Assembly (NCBI GenBank): GCA_002709505.1
Contig: PARB01000058.1
Coordinates: 1 to 40,668, forward strand
DNA length: 40,668 nucleotides
Source: Paracoccaceae bacterium
GTDB taxonomy: Bacteria; Pseudomonadota; Alphaproteobacteria; Rhizobiales; Stappiaceae
Direction of reading: 5' to 3'
Part shown: positions 8,422 to 17,250 of the stretch, in pieces
Position numbering within the stretch: the first letter of the stretch is position 1
Layout: the number at the start of each line of letters is the position of its first letter
Notes under the pieces: generated by a model
The model's input: only the letters and a program-made list of their open reading frames with translations
The model's database searches: none
What the model was told of the DNA's origin: nothing
Program-made: the position numbers and the translations under genes

Positions 8422-9726
8422 ATGACGGAGTACCGGAAAGACAGCATCACCCTGCCGGGTGCCGTGGCGATGGGAACGGGCGTGATGATCGGCGCCGGCA
8501 TTCTCGCCCTCACCGGGCAGATGGCGGAACTGGCGGGGCCGCTGTTTTCGCTGTCGTTCCTCGCCGGCGCGCTCGTCACGGCCTTCAGCGCCTATAGCTA
8601 CATCAAGGTGTCGAATGCCTTTCCGTCCGCCGGCGGCATCGCGATGATCCTCGTCAAGGCCTATGGGCCGACGACGGTCGCGGCCGGGGCCGCGCTGCTG
8701 ATGGCGCTGTCGATGGTCATCAACGAAAGCCTGGTGGCGCGGACCTTCGCGTCCTACACGCTGCGCGGGTTCGGTGTGGAGCCCGGTGGCTGGCCGGTGG
8801 CCGCGCTCGGTGTCGCGGTGATCGTCTTCGCCTGGCTGGTCAATGTCTCCGGCAACCGCTCGGTCGGCATCTTCTCCGTGCTCATGGCGGTCCTGAAGGT
8901 GGGCGGCATCGCCCTGTTCGGGATGGCGGCGCTCTGGGCCGGCGGTCTGAGCTTCGAGCCAGCAGGAGGGGACGCGGGGGCCGGCGGATTCCTCGCCTCG
9001 GTCGCGCTTGCGGTCCTGGCGTTCAAGGGGTTCACCACGATCACCAACAGCGGCGCGGAGATCACCCGGCCGCACCGCAACGTCGGGCGCGCGATCATCC
9101 TTTCCATCGCGATCTGCGTGGTGGTCTACCTGCTTGTCGCCCTTGCGGTCGGTGCAAGCCTGCCGCTGGAGCGCATCATCGCCGCCAAGGACTACGCGCT
9201 GGCCGAAGCGGCGGAACCGGCGCTCGGCCGGACCGGCTTTTATCTCACGGTCGCGCTGGCCGTCGTCGCCACGGCTTCGGGGCTCATCGCCAGTGTCTTC
9301 GCCGTATCGCGCATGCTGGCGATGCTGACCGACATGCAGCTGATCCCGCACCGCCACTTCAAGATGCCCGGCGGCGTCCAGGACCACACGCTGGTCTATA
9401 CGGTCGTGATCGCCGGGCTGCTCACGGTCTTTTTCGACCTCAGCCGGATCGCGTCGCTCGGCGTGTTCTTCTATCTGGTGATGGACATGCTGGTTCACTG
9501 GGGCGTGTTCCGCAGCCTGCGCGAAGAGACCGGCGCGCGGGCGGAAATCCTGCTGACGGCGATCGCGCTCGACGTCCTCGTGCTGTCGGCCTTCGCCGCG
9601 CTGAAATGGCAGACGGATCCGACGATCGTCGCGATTGCGGTTGGCGGCATGGCGGCGGTTTTCCTGTTCGTGGGGATGTTCCTTCGGCTCCATCCGCCGT
9701 CCGGGGAACATCATGGCCACCAGTAG
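8422..9726 (+). CDS. APC-family amino acid/amine permease
   Basis: A 434-aa membrane protein of the amino acid-polyamine-organocation superfamily. The N-terminus ITLPGAVAMGTGVMIGAGILALTGQMAELAG contains the GxG(x)MIGAGI unwound-helix motif of TM1. Later segments include NAFPSAGG in TM2 and AFKGFTTITNSGAEITRPHRNVGRAI, the TM6/loop consensus of the family. GGAG lies five bases before the ATG. It is transcribed alone behind CueR-like box 2 and ahead of box 3, so it probably belongs to the metal regulon. Inferred: it may import or export an amino acid that chelates metal or supplies thiols (for example a Cys, His or glutathione precursor), but no substrate signature is readable. Confidence 0.87.
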   Translation: MTEYRKDSITLPGAVAMGTGVMIGAGILALTGQMAELAGPLFSLSFLAGALVTAFSAYSYIKVSNAFPSAGGIAMILVKAYGPTTVAAGAALLMALSMVINESLVARTFASYTLRGFGVEPGGWPVAALGVAVIVFAWLVNVSGNRSVGIFSVLMAVLKVGGIALFGMAALWAGGLSFEPAGGDAGAGGFLASVALAVLAFKGFTTITNSGAEITRPHRNVGRAIILSIAICVVVYLLVALAVGASLPLERIIAAKDYALAEAAEPALGRTGFYLTVALAVVATASGLIASVFAVSRMLAMLTDMQLIPHRHFKMPGGVQDHTLVYTVVIAGLLTVFFDLSRIASLGVFFYLVMDMLVHWGVFRSLREETGARAEILLTAIALDVLVLSAFAALKWQTDPTIVAIAVGGMAAVFLFVGMFLRLHPPSGEHHGHQ

Positions 9727-9768
9727 GCGTCGTGAGATTGTGCGGCGCGATGGGAAGCGGTGCGGGCC

Positions 9769-9799
9769 TTGACCTTCCTGTGACTGGAGGGCGCAGGGT
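9769..9799 (+). promoter_or_regulatory. CueR/HmrR-like metal-responsive promoter box 3
   Basis: TTGACCTTCC-N7-GGAGGGC: -35 TTGACC at 9769-9774, left arm ACCTTCC (9772-9778), right arm GGAGGGC (9786-9792). CAGGGT at 9794-9799 gives a 19-base spacer. It lies 27 bases before the copper ATPase gene, matching the classical copA promoter arrangement. Confidence 0.8.
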
Positions 9800-9826
9800 G
9801 GCCGTCAAATCAGCTAGGAGCCTGAA

Positions 9827-12205
9827 ATGACGCAAGATGCCCATACCCACCATCACCACGGCGACCACGCCGATGGGAGTTGCGGGCACGCGCAGACGCA
9901 CACGGATCCGGGCGAGGGCAGCGTGACGGACCCGGTCTGCGGCATGTCGGTCACCCCCGGGCCGCAGGCCCGCTCGCGCGACTATGATGGCCAGACCTTC
10001 TATTTCTGTTCCCACGGCTGCCAGAGCAAGTTCGATGCGGATCCGTATTTCTATGCCTTCGGCAATGCCGGAAAGGTGGAGAAGGCGGCCGCTCAGGGAT
10101 CGCAATGGACCTGCCCGATGCATCCGGAGATCGTCCGCGACGAACCCGGGTCCTGCCCGATCTGCGGCATGGCGCTGGAGCCGATGGTGCCGTCCGACGA
10201 GCCGAGCGAGGAACTGACGGATTTCACGAGGCGGATGTGGATCAGCTCCGTTGCCGCCGTGCCGCTGGTGATCCTGACGATGGGCGAGACGGTCGGACTG
10301 CCCGTGCGCGACTGGATCGGCCATCAGCTCTCCGTCTATCTGGAATTCGTGCTTGCCACCCCCATCGTGCTGTGGGCGGCCCTGCCGTTCTTCCAGCGCG
10401 GGGTGAGTTCCATCGTCAACCGCTCGCCCAACATGTGGACGCTGATTTCGCTCGGCGTCGGCGCGGCCTATCTCTATTCGCTGGTCGCCACCTTCCTGCC
10501 CGGCGTGTTTCCGGACCAGTACCGGATGACAGGGGGAATGGTCGGCACCTATTTCGAGGCCGCGGTGGTGATCATCGCGCTGGTCTTTGTCGGTCAGGTC
10601 CTGGAGCTGCGCGCCCGCGAGCGCACCGGCGACGCGATCAAGGCGCTGATGGATCTGGCGCCCAAGACCGCCCGACGCATCCTGCCCGACGGGTCGGAAT
10701 ATGATGCCCCGCTGGAGAACATCGTCGCCGGCGATCTCTTGCGGGTGCGTCCCGGCGACAGCGTGCCGGTGGACGGGGAGGTCGTGGAGGGACGCTCCGC
10801 AATCGACGAGAGCATGATCACCGGCGAATCCGTCCCGATCGAGAAAACCGAGGGCGACCGGGTCACCGGCGGCACGATCAACAAGAACGGGACGCTCGCG
10901 ATCCGCGCGACCGACGTCGGCGCTGACACCGTGCTGGCGCAGATCGTCGAGATGGTTGCCGGCGCGCGGCGCTCCAAGGCGCCGATCCAGGGTCTCGCCG
11001 ACCGCGTTTCCGAGATTTTCGTGCCCACCGTCGTCGGCATTGCCATCGTCTCCTTCGTGGCCTGGCTTGTCCTCGGCCCGGATCCGGCCTTCGTCTTCGC
11101 GATTGCCGCCGCGGTCTCGGTGCTGATCATCGCCTGTCCCTGCGCGCTGGGACTGGCCACGCCGATTTCGATCACCACCGCGGCCGGTCGCGGTGCCCAG
11201 GCCGGCGTCCTGATCAAGGATGCGGAGGCGCTCGAACGCATGGCCCGCGTCGACACGCTCGTCGTCGACAAGACCGGAACCCTGACGGAGGGCAAGCCGA
11301 AGCTGACCGACGTGGTGGCGCTTGCTGCCTTTTCGCAAGAGGAGGTCCTCGCCAATGCGGCCACGCTCGAGCGTGGCTCGGAGCACCCTCTGGCCGACGC
11401 GATTATCGAGGGGGCGCGTCACCGCGGCGTGCCGATGGCCAAGACATCCGACTTCGAGGCGGTGACCGGCAAGGGCGTCACCGGCAAGGTGGAGGAGCGC
11501 GAGGTCGCACTCGGCAACGCCGCGCTGATGCAGGCGCTTGGGATCGACACGGCCGAAGCCGACGACCAGGCCGATGCGTTGCGCACGGAGGGAAAGACCG
11601 CGATGTATATCGCGCTCGACGGTCGACTGGCCGGACTGGTCGCGGTTGCCGATCCGATCAAGGAGACGACGGAGGCGGCGATCCGCGAGCTGCACCGGCA
11701 GGGCCTGCGCGTCATCATGGCGACCGGCGACAACCAGCGCACCGCCGAGGCCGTGGCCTCCCGGCTCGGCATCGACGAGGTGCGCGCTGGCGTGTTGCCG
11801 GAGGACAAGAAGACGCTGGTGGATGAATTGCGCGCGAAGGGCGCGCGCATTGCCATGGCCGGTGACGGTGTGAACGACGCGCCCGCCCTGGCGGCGGCGG
11901 ATGTCGGGATCGCCATGGGAACCGGCGCGGATGTCGCCGTCGAAAGCGCCGGGCTGACGCTGCTCGGCGGCGATCTGTCAGGCATCGTGCGCGCCCGCGT
12001 TCTGGCGAAGGCAACGCTCAGGAACATCAAGCAGAACCTGTTCTTCGCCTTCATCTACAACGCGGCCGGCGTTCCGATCGCGGCCGGGGTGCTCTATCCC
12101 GTCTTCGGTCTGGTGCTGTCGCCGATGATCGCGGCCGCCGCCATGTCGCTCTCCTCGGTGTCGGTGATCACCAATGCGCTGCGGCTGCGGCGCCTGAAGC
12201 TGTGA
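9827..12205 (+). CDS. copA: Cu(I)-translocating P1B-type ATPase
   Basis: A 792-aa P-type ATPase that pumps monovalent copper (possibly silver) out of the cytoplasm. Domain order: a His-rich N-terminus (HTHHHHGDH), a YHS domain at about 33-78 (TDPVCGMSV...CSHGCQSKF), a heavy-metal-binding domain at about 90-120 (WTCPMHPEIV...CPICGMALEP), then the membrane core. There is no classical CxxC HMA domain. Catalytic features are TGES in the actuator domain, CPC in TM6 (about 436), the phosphorylated Asp in DKTGTLTEG (about 481), HP in SEHPLADAI and GDGVNDAP (about 679). YN in TM7 and MxxSS (MSLSS) in TM8 fit P1B-1 Cu(I) specificity. Box 3 precedes it and a cytochrome c gene follows on the same strand. 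Confidence 0.95.
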   Translation: MTQDAHTHHHHGDHADGSCGHAQTHTDPGEGSVTDPVCGMSVTPGPQARSRDYDGQTFYFCSHGCQSKFDADPYFYAFGNAGKVEKAAAQGSQWTCPMHPEIVRDEPGSCPICGMALEPMVPSDEPSEELTDFTRRMWISSVAAVPLVILTMGETVGLPVRDWIGHQLSVYLEFVLATPIVLWAALPFFQRGVSSIVNRSPNMWTLISLGVGAAYLYSLVATFLPGVFPDQYRMTGGMVGTYFEAAVVIIALVFVGQVLELRARERTGDAIKALMDLAPKTARRILPDGSEYDAPLENIVAGDLLRVRPGDSVPVDGEVVEGRSAIDESMITGESVPIEKTEGDRVTGGTINKNGTLAIRATDVGADTVLAQIVEMVAGARRSKAPIQGLADRVSEIFVPTVVGIAIVSFVAWLVLGPDPAFVFAIAAAVSVLIIACPCALGLATPISITTAAGRGAQAGVLIKDAEALERMARVDTLVVDKTGTLTEGKPKLTDVVALAAFSQEEVLANAATLERGSEHPLADAIIEGARHRGVPMAKTSDFEAVTGKGVTGKVEEREVALGNAALMQALGIDTAEADDQADALRTEGKTAMYIALDGRLAGLVAVADPIKETTEAAIRELHRQGLRVIMATGDNQRTAEAVASRLGIDEVRAGVLPEDKKTLVDELRAKGARIAMAGDGVNDAPALAAADVGIAMGTGADVAVESAGLTLLGGDLSGIVRARVLAKATLRNIKQNLFFAFIYNAAGVPIAAGVLYPVFGLVLSPMIAAAAMSLSSVSVITNALRLRRLKL

Positions 12206-12269
12206 TCGCGGACCGATCGCCCGGGGGCGGTCTCCGCCGAAGCCGTTTCAGAGAGGAAGGGGCAGCCAG

Positions 12270-12737
12270 ATGATTTCCGGCAAGGGCGGCCTTGTTGCCG
12301 TTGCAACTCTTCTCGGCGGGACGGCCGTCATCGTTGCGGGCCTGGGAGCGGGATGGTTCGGCGACGAGGCCGCAAGCGACGGGCGCGATCTGTCGCGCGG
12401 GGCGGCGATCTATGCCGATGCTTGCGCCTCCTGTCATGGGGCGAGCCTCGAAGGGCAGGCAGACTGGCAGACGGCGCGTGCCGACGGCCGGCTTTCCGCG
12501 CCGCCGCATGACGCGAGCGGCCATACCTGGCATCACTCGGATCGTCTGCTCCTCGATATCATGCGACGGGGCACCGCGGCCGTTGTCGGCGGCGGTTACG
12601 CAAGTGACATGCCGGGGTTCGGCGACGTTTACTCGGATGACGAACTGCGGGACGTGCTCGCCTGGATCAAGACCCATTGGCCGGAGCGGGAGCGCGCCTT
12701 TCAGGCGGAGGCGTCGGCGCGCGATCCTGAAACTTGA
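12270..12737 (+). CDS. Membrane-anchored or secreted class I cytochrome c
   Basis: A 155-aa protein with an N-terminal hydrophobic signal or anchor (about residues 7-27). A mono-heme cytochrome c domain follows, with the heme-binding CASCH motif near residue 52 and a distal Met ligand probably in SDMPGFGDVYSDDELRDVLAWI. The C-terminal helix LRDVLAWIKTHWP is typical. AGAGGAAGGGG precedes the ATG. It follows copA after 64 bases and ends just before a strong terminator, so it is probably the last gene of the copper unit. Small cytochromes c beside copper ATPases are common; a periplasmic electron-transfer role in copper oxidation or respiratory protection is plausible but unproven. Confidence 0.9.
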   Translation: MISGKGGLVAVATLLGGTAVIVAGLGAGWFGDEAASDGRDLSRGAAIYADACASCHGASLEGQADWQTARADGRLSAPPHDASGHTWHHSDRLLLDIMRRGTAAVVGGGYASDMPGFGDVYSDDELRDVLAWIKTHWPERERAFQAEASARDPET

Positions 12738-12740
12738 CGT

Positions 12741-12776
12741 GAAACGGCCGCCGGGAGCGATCCCGGCGGCCGTTTC
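12741..12776. terminator. Strong bidirectional hairpin between convergent genes
   Basis: A perfect 16-bp stem GAAACGGCCGCCGGGA closes on a GCGA tetraloop (GNRA type). Because the stem starts with GAAA and ends with TTTC, it can end transcription from both the copA-cytochrome unit and the convergent RND pump gene. No long T tract follows the plus-strand arm beyond CGTTTCGTCGTCTTT. Confidence 0.88.
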
Positions 12777-12804
12777 GTCGTCTTTGCCGTTTCGCGGAAG
12801 GTTG

Positions 12805-15800
12805 CTATTCCGCCGGCGTCTTCACCGGAGCCTCGTCGACGCTCTCGTCCGCATCCTTGGCCGGTCGCTTGCCGTCAAGCGGGACGCGGGCGAAGGCGCG
12901 CATCACGAAGACGTAGAACACCGGAACGAAGAAGATTGCGAGCACCGTGCCCGAGATCATGCCGCCCATCACGCCGGTTCCGATGGCGTTCTGGCTGCCG
13001 GCACTGGCGCCGTTGGCGATTGCCAGCGGGGTCACGCCGAGGGTGAAGGCGAGCGAGGTCATCAGGATCGGCCGGAAGCGCAGATGCGCGGCCTCCACGG
13101 TCGCCTCGTACATGGTCTTGCCTTCCGCCATCAGGTCCTTGGCGAACTCGATGATCAGGATCGCGTTCTTGGCCGAAAGGCCGACAATGGCGATCAGGCC
13201 GACGGTGAAATAGACGTCGTTCGGCATGCCCCTGAGCGTCACCGCAGCGACCGAGCCGATAACGCCGAGCGGCACGACCAGCATGACCGCAAAGGGCACT
13301 GACCAGCTCTCGTAGAGCGCTGCCAGCAGCAGGAACACGAACAGGATGCTGAGGCCGATCAGGAAGGGCGCCTGAGAGCCCGACTGGATCTCCTGCAGCG
13401 ACTGGCCGGTCCATTCGTAGCCGAAGCCGGCGGGCAGCGAGGCCGCGATCCGCTCCATCTCGGCGATCGCGTCGCCGGAGGAATAGCCCGGCGCTGCCTG
13501 ACCGGAGATGCGGATCGAGGGATAGCCGTTGTAGCCGACGATCTGCGACGGTCCCTTCACCCAGTTCACCGTGGCAAAGGCCGACAGCGGAACCATGCCG
13601 CCATTGGTGTTGCGCACGGTCAGGTCCAGCAGGTCGTCCGTCTGCATCCGGGCGTCCTGATCGGCCTGTACGGTGACCCGCTGCATGCGGCCCGAGTTGG
13701 GGAAGTCGTTGACGTAGCTCGAGCCGAGATGGGCCGAGACGGTGGCGTTGATGTCGGCGAAGGCGACGCCGAAGGCATTGGCCTTCTCGCGGTCGACCTC
13801 AAGGTCCACCTGTGCCGCGTCCGGCAGGCCGTCGACGCGAAGGCCGGTCAGGACCGGGTTTTCGCGGGCGGCCGCCATCAACTGGTCGCGCGCGGCGGCA
13901 AGCGCGTCGGTGCCGCGTCCGCCCCGGTCCTGGAGACGGAACGAAAAGCCGTTGGACGTGCCGAGACCTTGGATCGCCGGCGGCGACAGGGCAAAGGAGA
14001 TCGCGTCCTTCAGCCCGAACAGCTGGCCGTTGGCACGACCGGCGATCGCACTGGCGGAATCCTGCGGACCGCGCTCTGCCCAGTCCTTCAGGGTCACGAA
14101 GGCGAGGCCGGCGTTCTGGCCGGTTCCCGAGAAGCTGAAACCCAGAATGCCGACGATGCGCGAAACGGCGCTTTCCTTGCCGAAGATCTCCTCGACCTGC
14201 TTGATCACGTCGAGCGTCCGGTTGGCGCTTGCCTCAGGCGGGGCCTGAATGTTGACCAGCAGGAAGCCCTGGTCCTCATTCGGCAGGAAGGAGGACGGCA
14301 GGCGAGTGTACGCCCAGCCGAGACCGACCAGCAGCGCGAGATAGATGACCATCATCCGTCCGGCGCGGCGCGACAGCCAGCCCACGGAGGTGCTGTAGCC
14401 GCTTGTGGTGCGGGCAAAGCCCCGATTGAACCAGCCGAAGAAGCCCTTCTTCTCGTGGTGTCCCTCGGGAATCGGCTTCAGCATGCTGGCGCAAAGCGCC
14501 GGCGTGAAGGAGAGCGCCAGGAAGCCGGAGAACAGGATCGACACGACCATGGTCAGGCTGAACTGCTGGTAGATGATGCCAACGGCGCCGGGGAAGAAGG
14601 CCATTGGCACGAAGACGGCGGTTAGCACAAGGGTGATGCCGATGATCGCGCCGGAAATCTGCTTCATCGCCTTGCGGGTGGCCGCGCGGGGCGACAGGCC
14701 TTCCTCGGCCATGATGCGCTCGACGTTCTCCACCACGACGATGGCATCGTCCACCAGAATGCCGATGGCGAGTACCATGGCGAACATGGTCAGCACGTTG
14801 ATCGAGAACCCGGCGGCGAGCATCACCGCGCAGGTGCCGAGCAGGGCTACGGGCACGACCAGGGTCGGGATCACCGTGTAGCGGAAGCTCTGCAGGAACA
14901 GGAACATCACCACGAACACCAGGCCGACGGCCTCGAGCAGCGTGTAGATCACCTTCTCGATCGATGCCTCGACGAAGGGGGAGGTGTCATAGGGGATCTC
15001 GTAGGCGATGCCGGGCGGGAAGAACTGCGCGAGTTCCTCCATCTTGGCGCGCACCGCTTCCGATGTCGCCAGCGCATTGCCGGTCGACGACAGCTGGACG
15101 CCGATGGCGGCACTCGGCTGGCCGTTCAGCCGGGTGGAGAAATTGTAGCTCTCGCCACCGATCTCGACCCTTGCGACATCCGAGAGCCGCACGGTGGAAC
15201 CGTCCGGATTGGCGCGCAGCACCACGGCGCCGAACTCCTCGGCCGAGGTCAGCTGCCCCTTGACCAGAACCGTGGCGGAGATCTGCTGGGTCACCGGATT
15301 GGGCTGGGCGCCGATACGTCCGGCGGCGACCTGCGCGTTCTGGGACTGGATCGCCGCGATCACGTCGCTGGCCGTCAGATTGAGGCCGAGCATCTTGTCC
15401 GGATCCATCCAGATCCGCATCGAGCGCTGGGTGGCGAAGAGCTGGGCGCTGCCGACGCCGTCGACGCGGCGGATCTCGCCAACCACGTTGCGGCTGAGGT
15501 AGTCGCCGAGGTCGACCACATCGAGGCTGCCGTCCGTCGAGGTGACGGAGACCACCATCAGGAAGCCGGCGCCGGCCTGTTCGATGCGGATGCCCTGCTG
15601 CGTCACCGTTCGCGGCAGGCGCGGCTCGACGCGGCGGATGCTGTTCTGCACGTCGACGGCCGCCTGCGAAATCTCCGTGCCGGGCGCGAAGGTGGCGGTG
15701 ATCGAGATCCGTCCCGAGCTTTCGGAGGTGGATTCGAAATAGATCAGCCCCTCGACGCCGTTGAGCTCCTCCTCGATCGGCCGAGTGACGCTCAGATAGG

Positions 15801-15969
15801 CGTCTTCGGGCGACACGCCCGGATAGTTGGTCTGGATCGAGATCTGCGGTGGGGCGACGGTCGGATATTGGGCCACCGGCATGAAGGGGATCGCGATCAC
15901 GCCGGCGAGCGTGATGAAAATCGCGATGACCCAGGCGAAGACCGGCCGGTCGATGAAAAAGGACGGCAT
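12805..15969 (-). CDS. RND multidrug efflux pump, inner-membrane HAE1 transporter (AcrB type)
   Basis: A 1054-aa proton-driven efflux transporter of the hydrophobe/amphiphile RND family. The start is set at MPSFFIDRPVFAWV, the standard N-terminus, with AGGA upstream; an in-frame ATG 11 codons earlier lacks a ribosome site. Proton-relay acidic residues are in GILVDDAIVVVEN (TM4, about 405) and the TM10 Lys is in GLSAKNAILIIEF. Two large periplasmic loops and internal duplication fit trimeric AcrB-like pumps, and the tail is charged (KRPAKDADESVDEAP). It is transcribed after the adaptor gene (114-base gap) and the TetR gene. No outer-membrane channel gene accompanies it, so a TolC-like protein encoded elsewhere is needed. 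The substrate range cannot be deduced. Confidence 0.95.
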   Translation of the reverse strand: MPSFFIDRPVFAWVIAIFITLAGVIAIPFMPVAQYPTVAPPQISIQTNYPGVSPEDAYLSVTRPIEEELNGVEGLIYFESTSESSGRISITATFAPGTEISQAAVDVQNSIRRVEPRLPRTVTQQGIRIEQAGAGFLMVVSVTSTDGSLDVVDLGDYLSRNVVGEIRRVDGVGSAQLFATQRSMRIWMDPDKMLGLNLTASDVIAAIQSQNAQVAAGRIGAQPNPVTQQISATVLVKGQLTSAEEFGAVVLRANPDGSTVRLSDVARVEIGGESYNFSTRLNGQPSAAIGVQLSSTGNALATSEAVRAKMEELAQFFPPGIAYEIPYDTSPFVEASIEKVIYTLLEAVGLVFVVMFLFLQSFRYTVIPTLVVPVALLGTCAVMLAAGFSINVLTMFAMVLAIGILVDDAIVVVENVERIMAEEGLSPRAATRKAMKQISGAIIGITLVLTAVFVPMAFFPGAVGIIYQQFSLTMVVSILFSGFLALSFTPALCASMLKPIPEGHHEKKGFFGWFNRGFARTTSGYSTSVGWLSRRAGRMMVIYLALLVGLGWAYTRLPSSFLPNEDQGFLLVNIQAPPEASANRTLDVIKQVEEIFGKESAVSRIVGILGFSFSGTGQNAGLAFVTLKDWAERGPQDSASAIAGRANGQLFGLKDAISFALSPPAIQGLGTSNGFSFRLQDRGGRGTDALAAARDQLMAAARENPVLTGLRVDGLPDAAQVDLEVDREKANAFGVAFADINATVSAHLGSSYVNDFPNSGRMQRVTVQADQDARMQTDDLLDLTVRNTNGGMVPLSAFATVNWVKGPSQIVGYNGYPSIRISGQAAPGYSSGDAIAEMERIAASLPAGFGYEWTGQSLQEIQSGSQAPFLIGLSILFVFLLLAALYESWSVPFAVMLVVPLGVIGSVAAVTLRGMPNDVYFTVGLIAIVGLSAKNAILIIEFAKDLMAEGKTMYEATVEAAHLRFRPILMTSLAFTLGVTPLAIANGASAGSQNAIGTGVMGGMISGTVLAIFFVPVFYVFVMRAFARVPLDGKRPAKDADESVDEAPVKTPAE

Positions 15970-16083
15970 GCGATCACATCCTGCTGGACCGGGGGCAGAC
16001 ATGGCGCCGGTGCGCCGTCATCCGGTCCGTGTGTCATGGTGGAAGGGAGCCGCCGGGACAACTGGCGCGGTCCCGTCCGGGGT

Positions 16084-17250
16084 TCACTTTGCGGCGAGAT
16101 CCGCCGTTTTCGCCTCGGCCTTCCAGGGGGTCGGGGCCAGCGGCGCGCCGGGCCTCAGTTTCTGGAAGCCCTCGACAATCACCTTGTCGCCGGGCGCGAG
16201 GCCTTTCGAGATGATCCAGCGCGTTCCGACAACCCGGCCGGTTTCCACGGAGCGCAGTTCCGCCTTGTCGTCGGCGCCGACCAGATAGATCTGCGCCTGT
16301 CCGCCGGCATTGCGCTGCACCGCCTGCTGGGGAACGGCGATCGCGTTCTTCTCCTCGCCCTGTTCGATCAGGACGCGCACATACATCCCCGGCAGAAGAT
16401 CGCCGTCGGGGTTGGGGAACTGGCCGCGCAGGGTGATCTGCCCGGTGGTCGTATCGACCGTCGCTTCGGAAAACAGCAACAGGCCGGGATGTGAATATTC
16501 CTGACCGTCGTCGAGAAGCAGGCGCACCGTCGCCTGACCGGACCGAGGTCCGTTCAGGGCGCCGACATCGAGCGCGCGGCGCAGGCGCAGCGTCTGGTTG
16601 GCAGACTGGGTGAAGTCCGCATAGACCGGATCGAGCTGCTGGATCGTCGCCAGCACCTCGCCGGAGGGGTCGACCAGCGCGCCCTCGGTGAGCAGCGCCC
16701 GGCCGATGCGGCCCGAAATTGGGGCGCGCACTTCGGAAAACTGCAGGTTCAGCTCGGCCGCGTCGAGGCCGGCGCGCGCCAGCGCCACGTCGGCATCGGC
16801 CTGGGCAAGCTGCGCGGTGGCGCTTTCGAAGGCCTGTGCGCTGGTCACCTTGCGATTGCGCAATTCCTCCTGCCGCTCCGCCTGCTGGCGGGCCTGAAGC
16901 TGCGTGGCCTCGGCGCGTTGCAGCGTCGCCTTGGCACTTGCCACCTGCACGCGGAAGGTACGGGGGTCGATGCGATAGAGAACGTCTCCCTCCTTCACCA
17001 CCGATCCTTGCTCGAAAACGCGTTCGACCAGGATGCCGGAGACGCGTGGACGCACCTCGGCGATCCGCGTCGGCGCGATGCGACCCGGCAGCTCGTTGGT
17101 GATCGGAATGGTCTCGGCGGCGACTTCCACGAAGCTCACGGCGGTCGGTGGCATCGCCCTGGGAGCGCTCGAGGCGCTCTTGTCGGAGGCATCATTGCAA
17201 CCCGCGAGAAAGGCTGCGCTGAGGAAAATGGCTGTCAGTTTCCGGTACAT
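16084..17250 (-). CDS. RND periplasmic adaptor lipoprotein (AcrA/HlyD family)
   Basis: A 388-aa membrane-fusion protein. The start at MYRKLTAIFLSAAFLAGC gives a lipoprotein signal with lipobox LAGC (Cys at 18); AAAGG lies about nine bases upstream. The mature protein shows the barrel-sandwich segment (GRIAPTRIAEVRPRVSGIL), an alpha-helical hairpin rich in Ala, Gln and Arg (about 100-170), a second lipoyl half with VRAPISGRIGRALLTEGALV, and a C-terminal beta-barrel and MP domain. It links the RND pump to an outer-membrane channel. Its first bases overlap the end of the TetR gene by 16 bases, implying coupled expression with the regulator. Confidence 0.93.
   Translation of the reverse strand: MYRKLTAIFLSAAFLAGCNDASDKSASSAPRAMPPTAVSFVEVAAETIPITNELPGRIAPTRIAEVRPRVSGILVERVFEQGSVVKEGDVLYRIDPRTFRVQVASAKATLQRAEATQLQARQQAERQEELRNRKVTSAQAFESATAQLAQADADVALARAGLDAAELNLQFSEVRAPISGRIGRALLTEGALVDPSGEVLATIQQLDPVYADFTQSANQTLRLRRALDVGALNGPRSGQATVRLLLDDGQEYSHPGLLLFSEATVDTTTGQITLRGQFPNPDGDLLPGMYVRVLIEQGEEKNAIAVPQQAVQRNAGGQAQIYLVGADDKAELRSVETGRVVGTRWIISKGLAPGDKVIVEGFQKLRPGAPLAPTPWKAEAKTADLAAK

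Noticed and set aside
9440..11695. 751-codon open frame on the minus strand opposite the APC permease and copA
   Set aside because: It is antisense to two clearly real genes, is rich in His, Arg, Asp and Gly as shadow frames of GC-rich genes are, and has no family motif.
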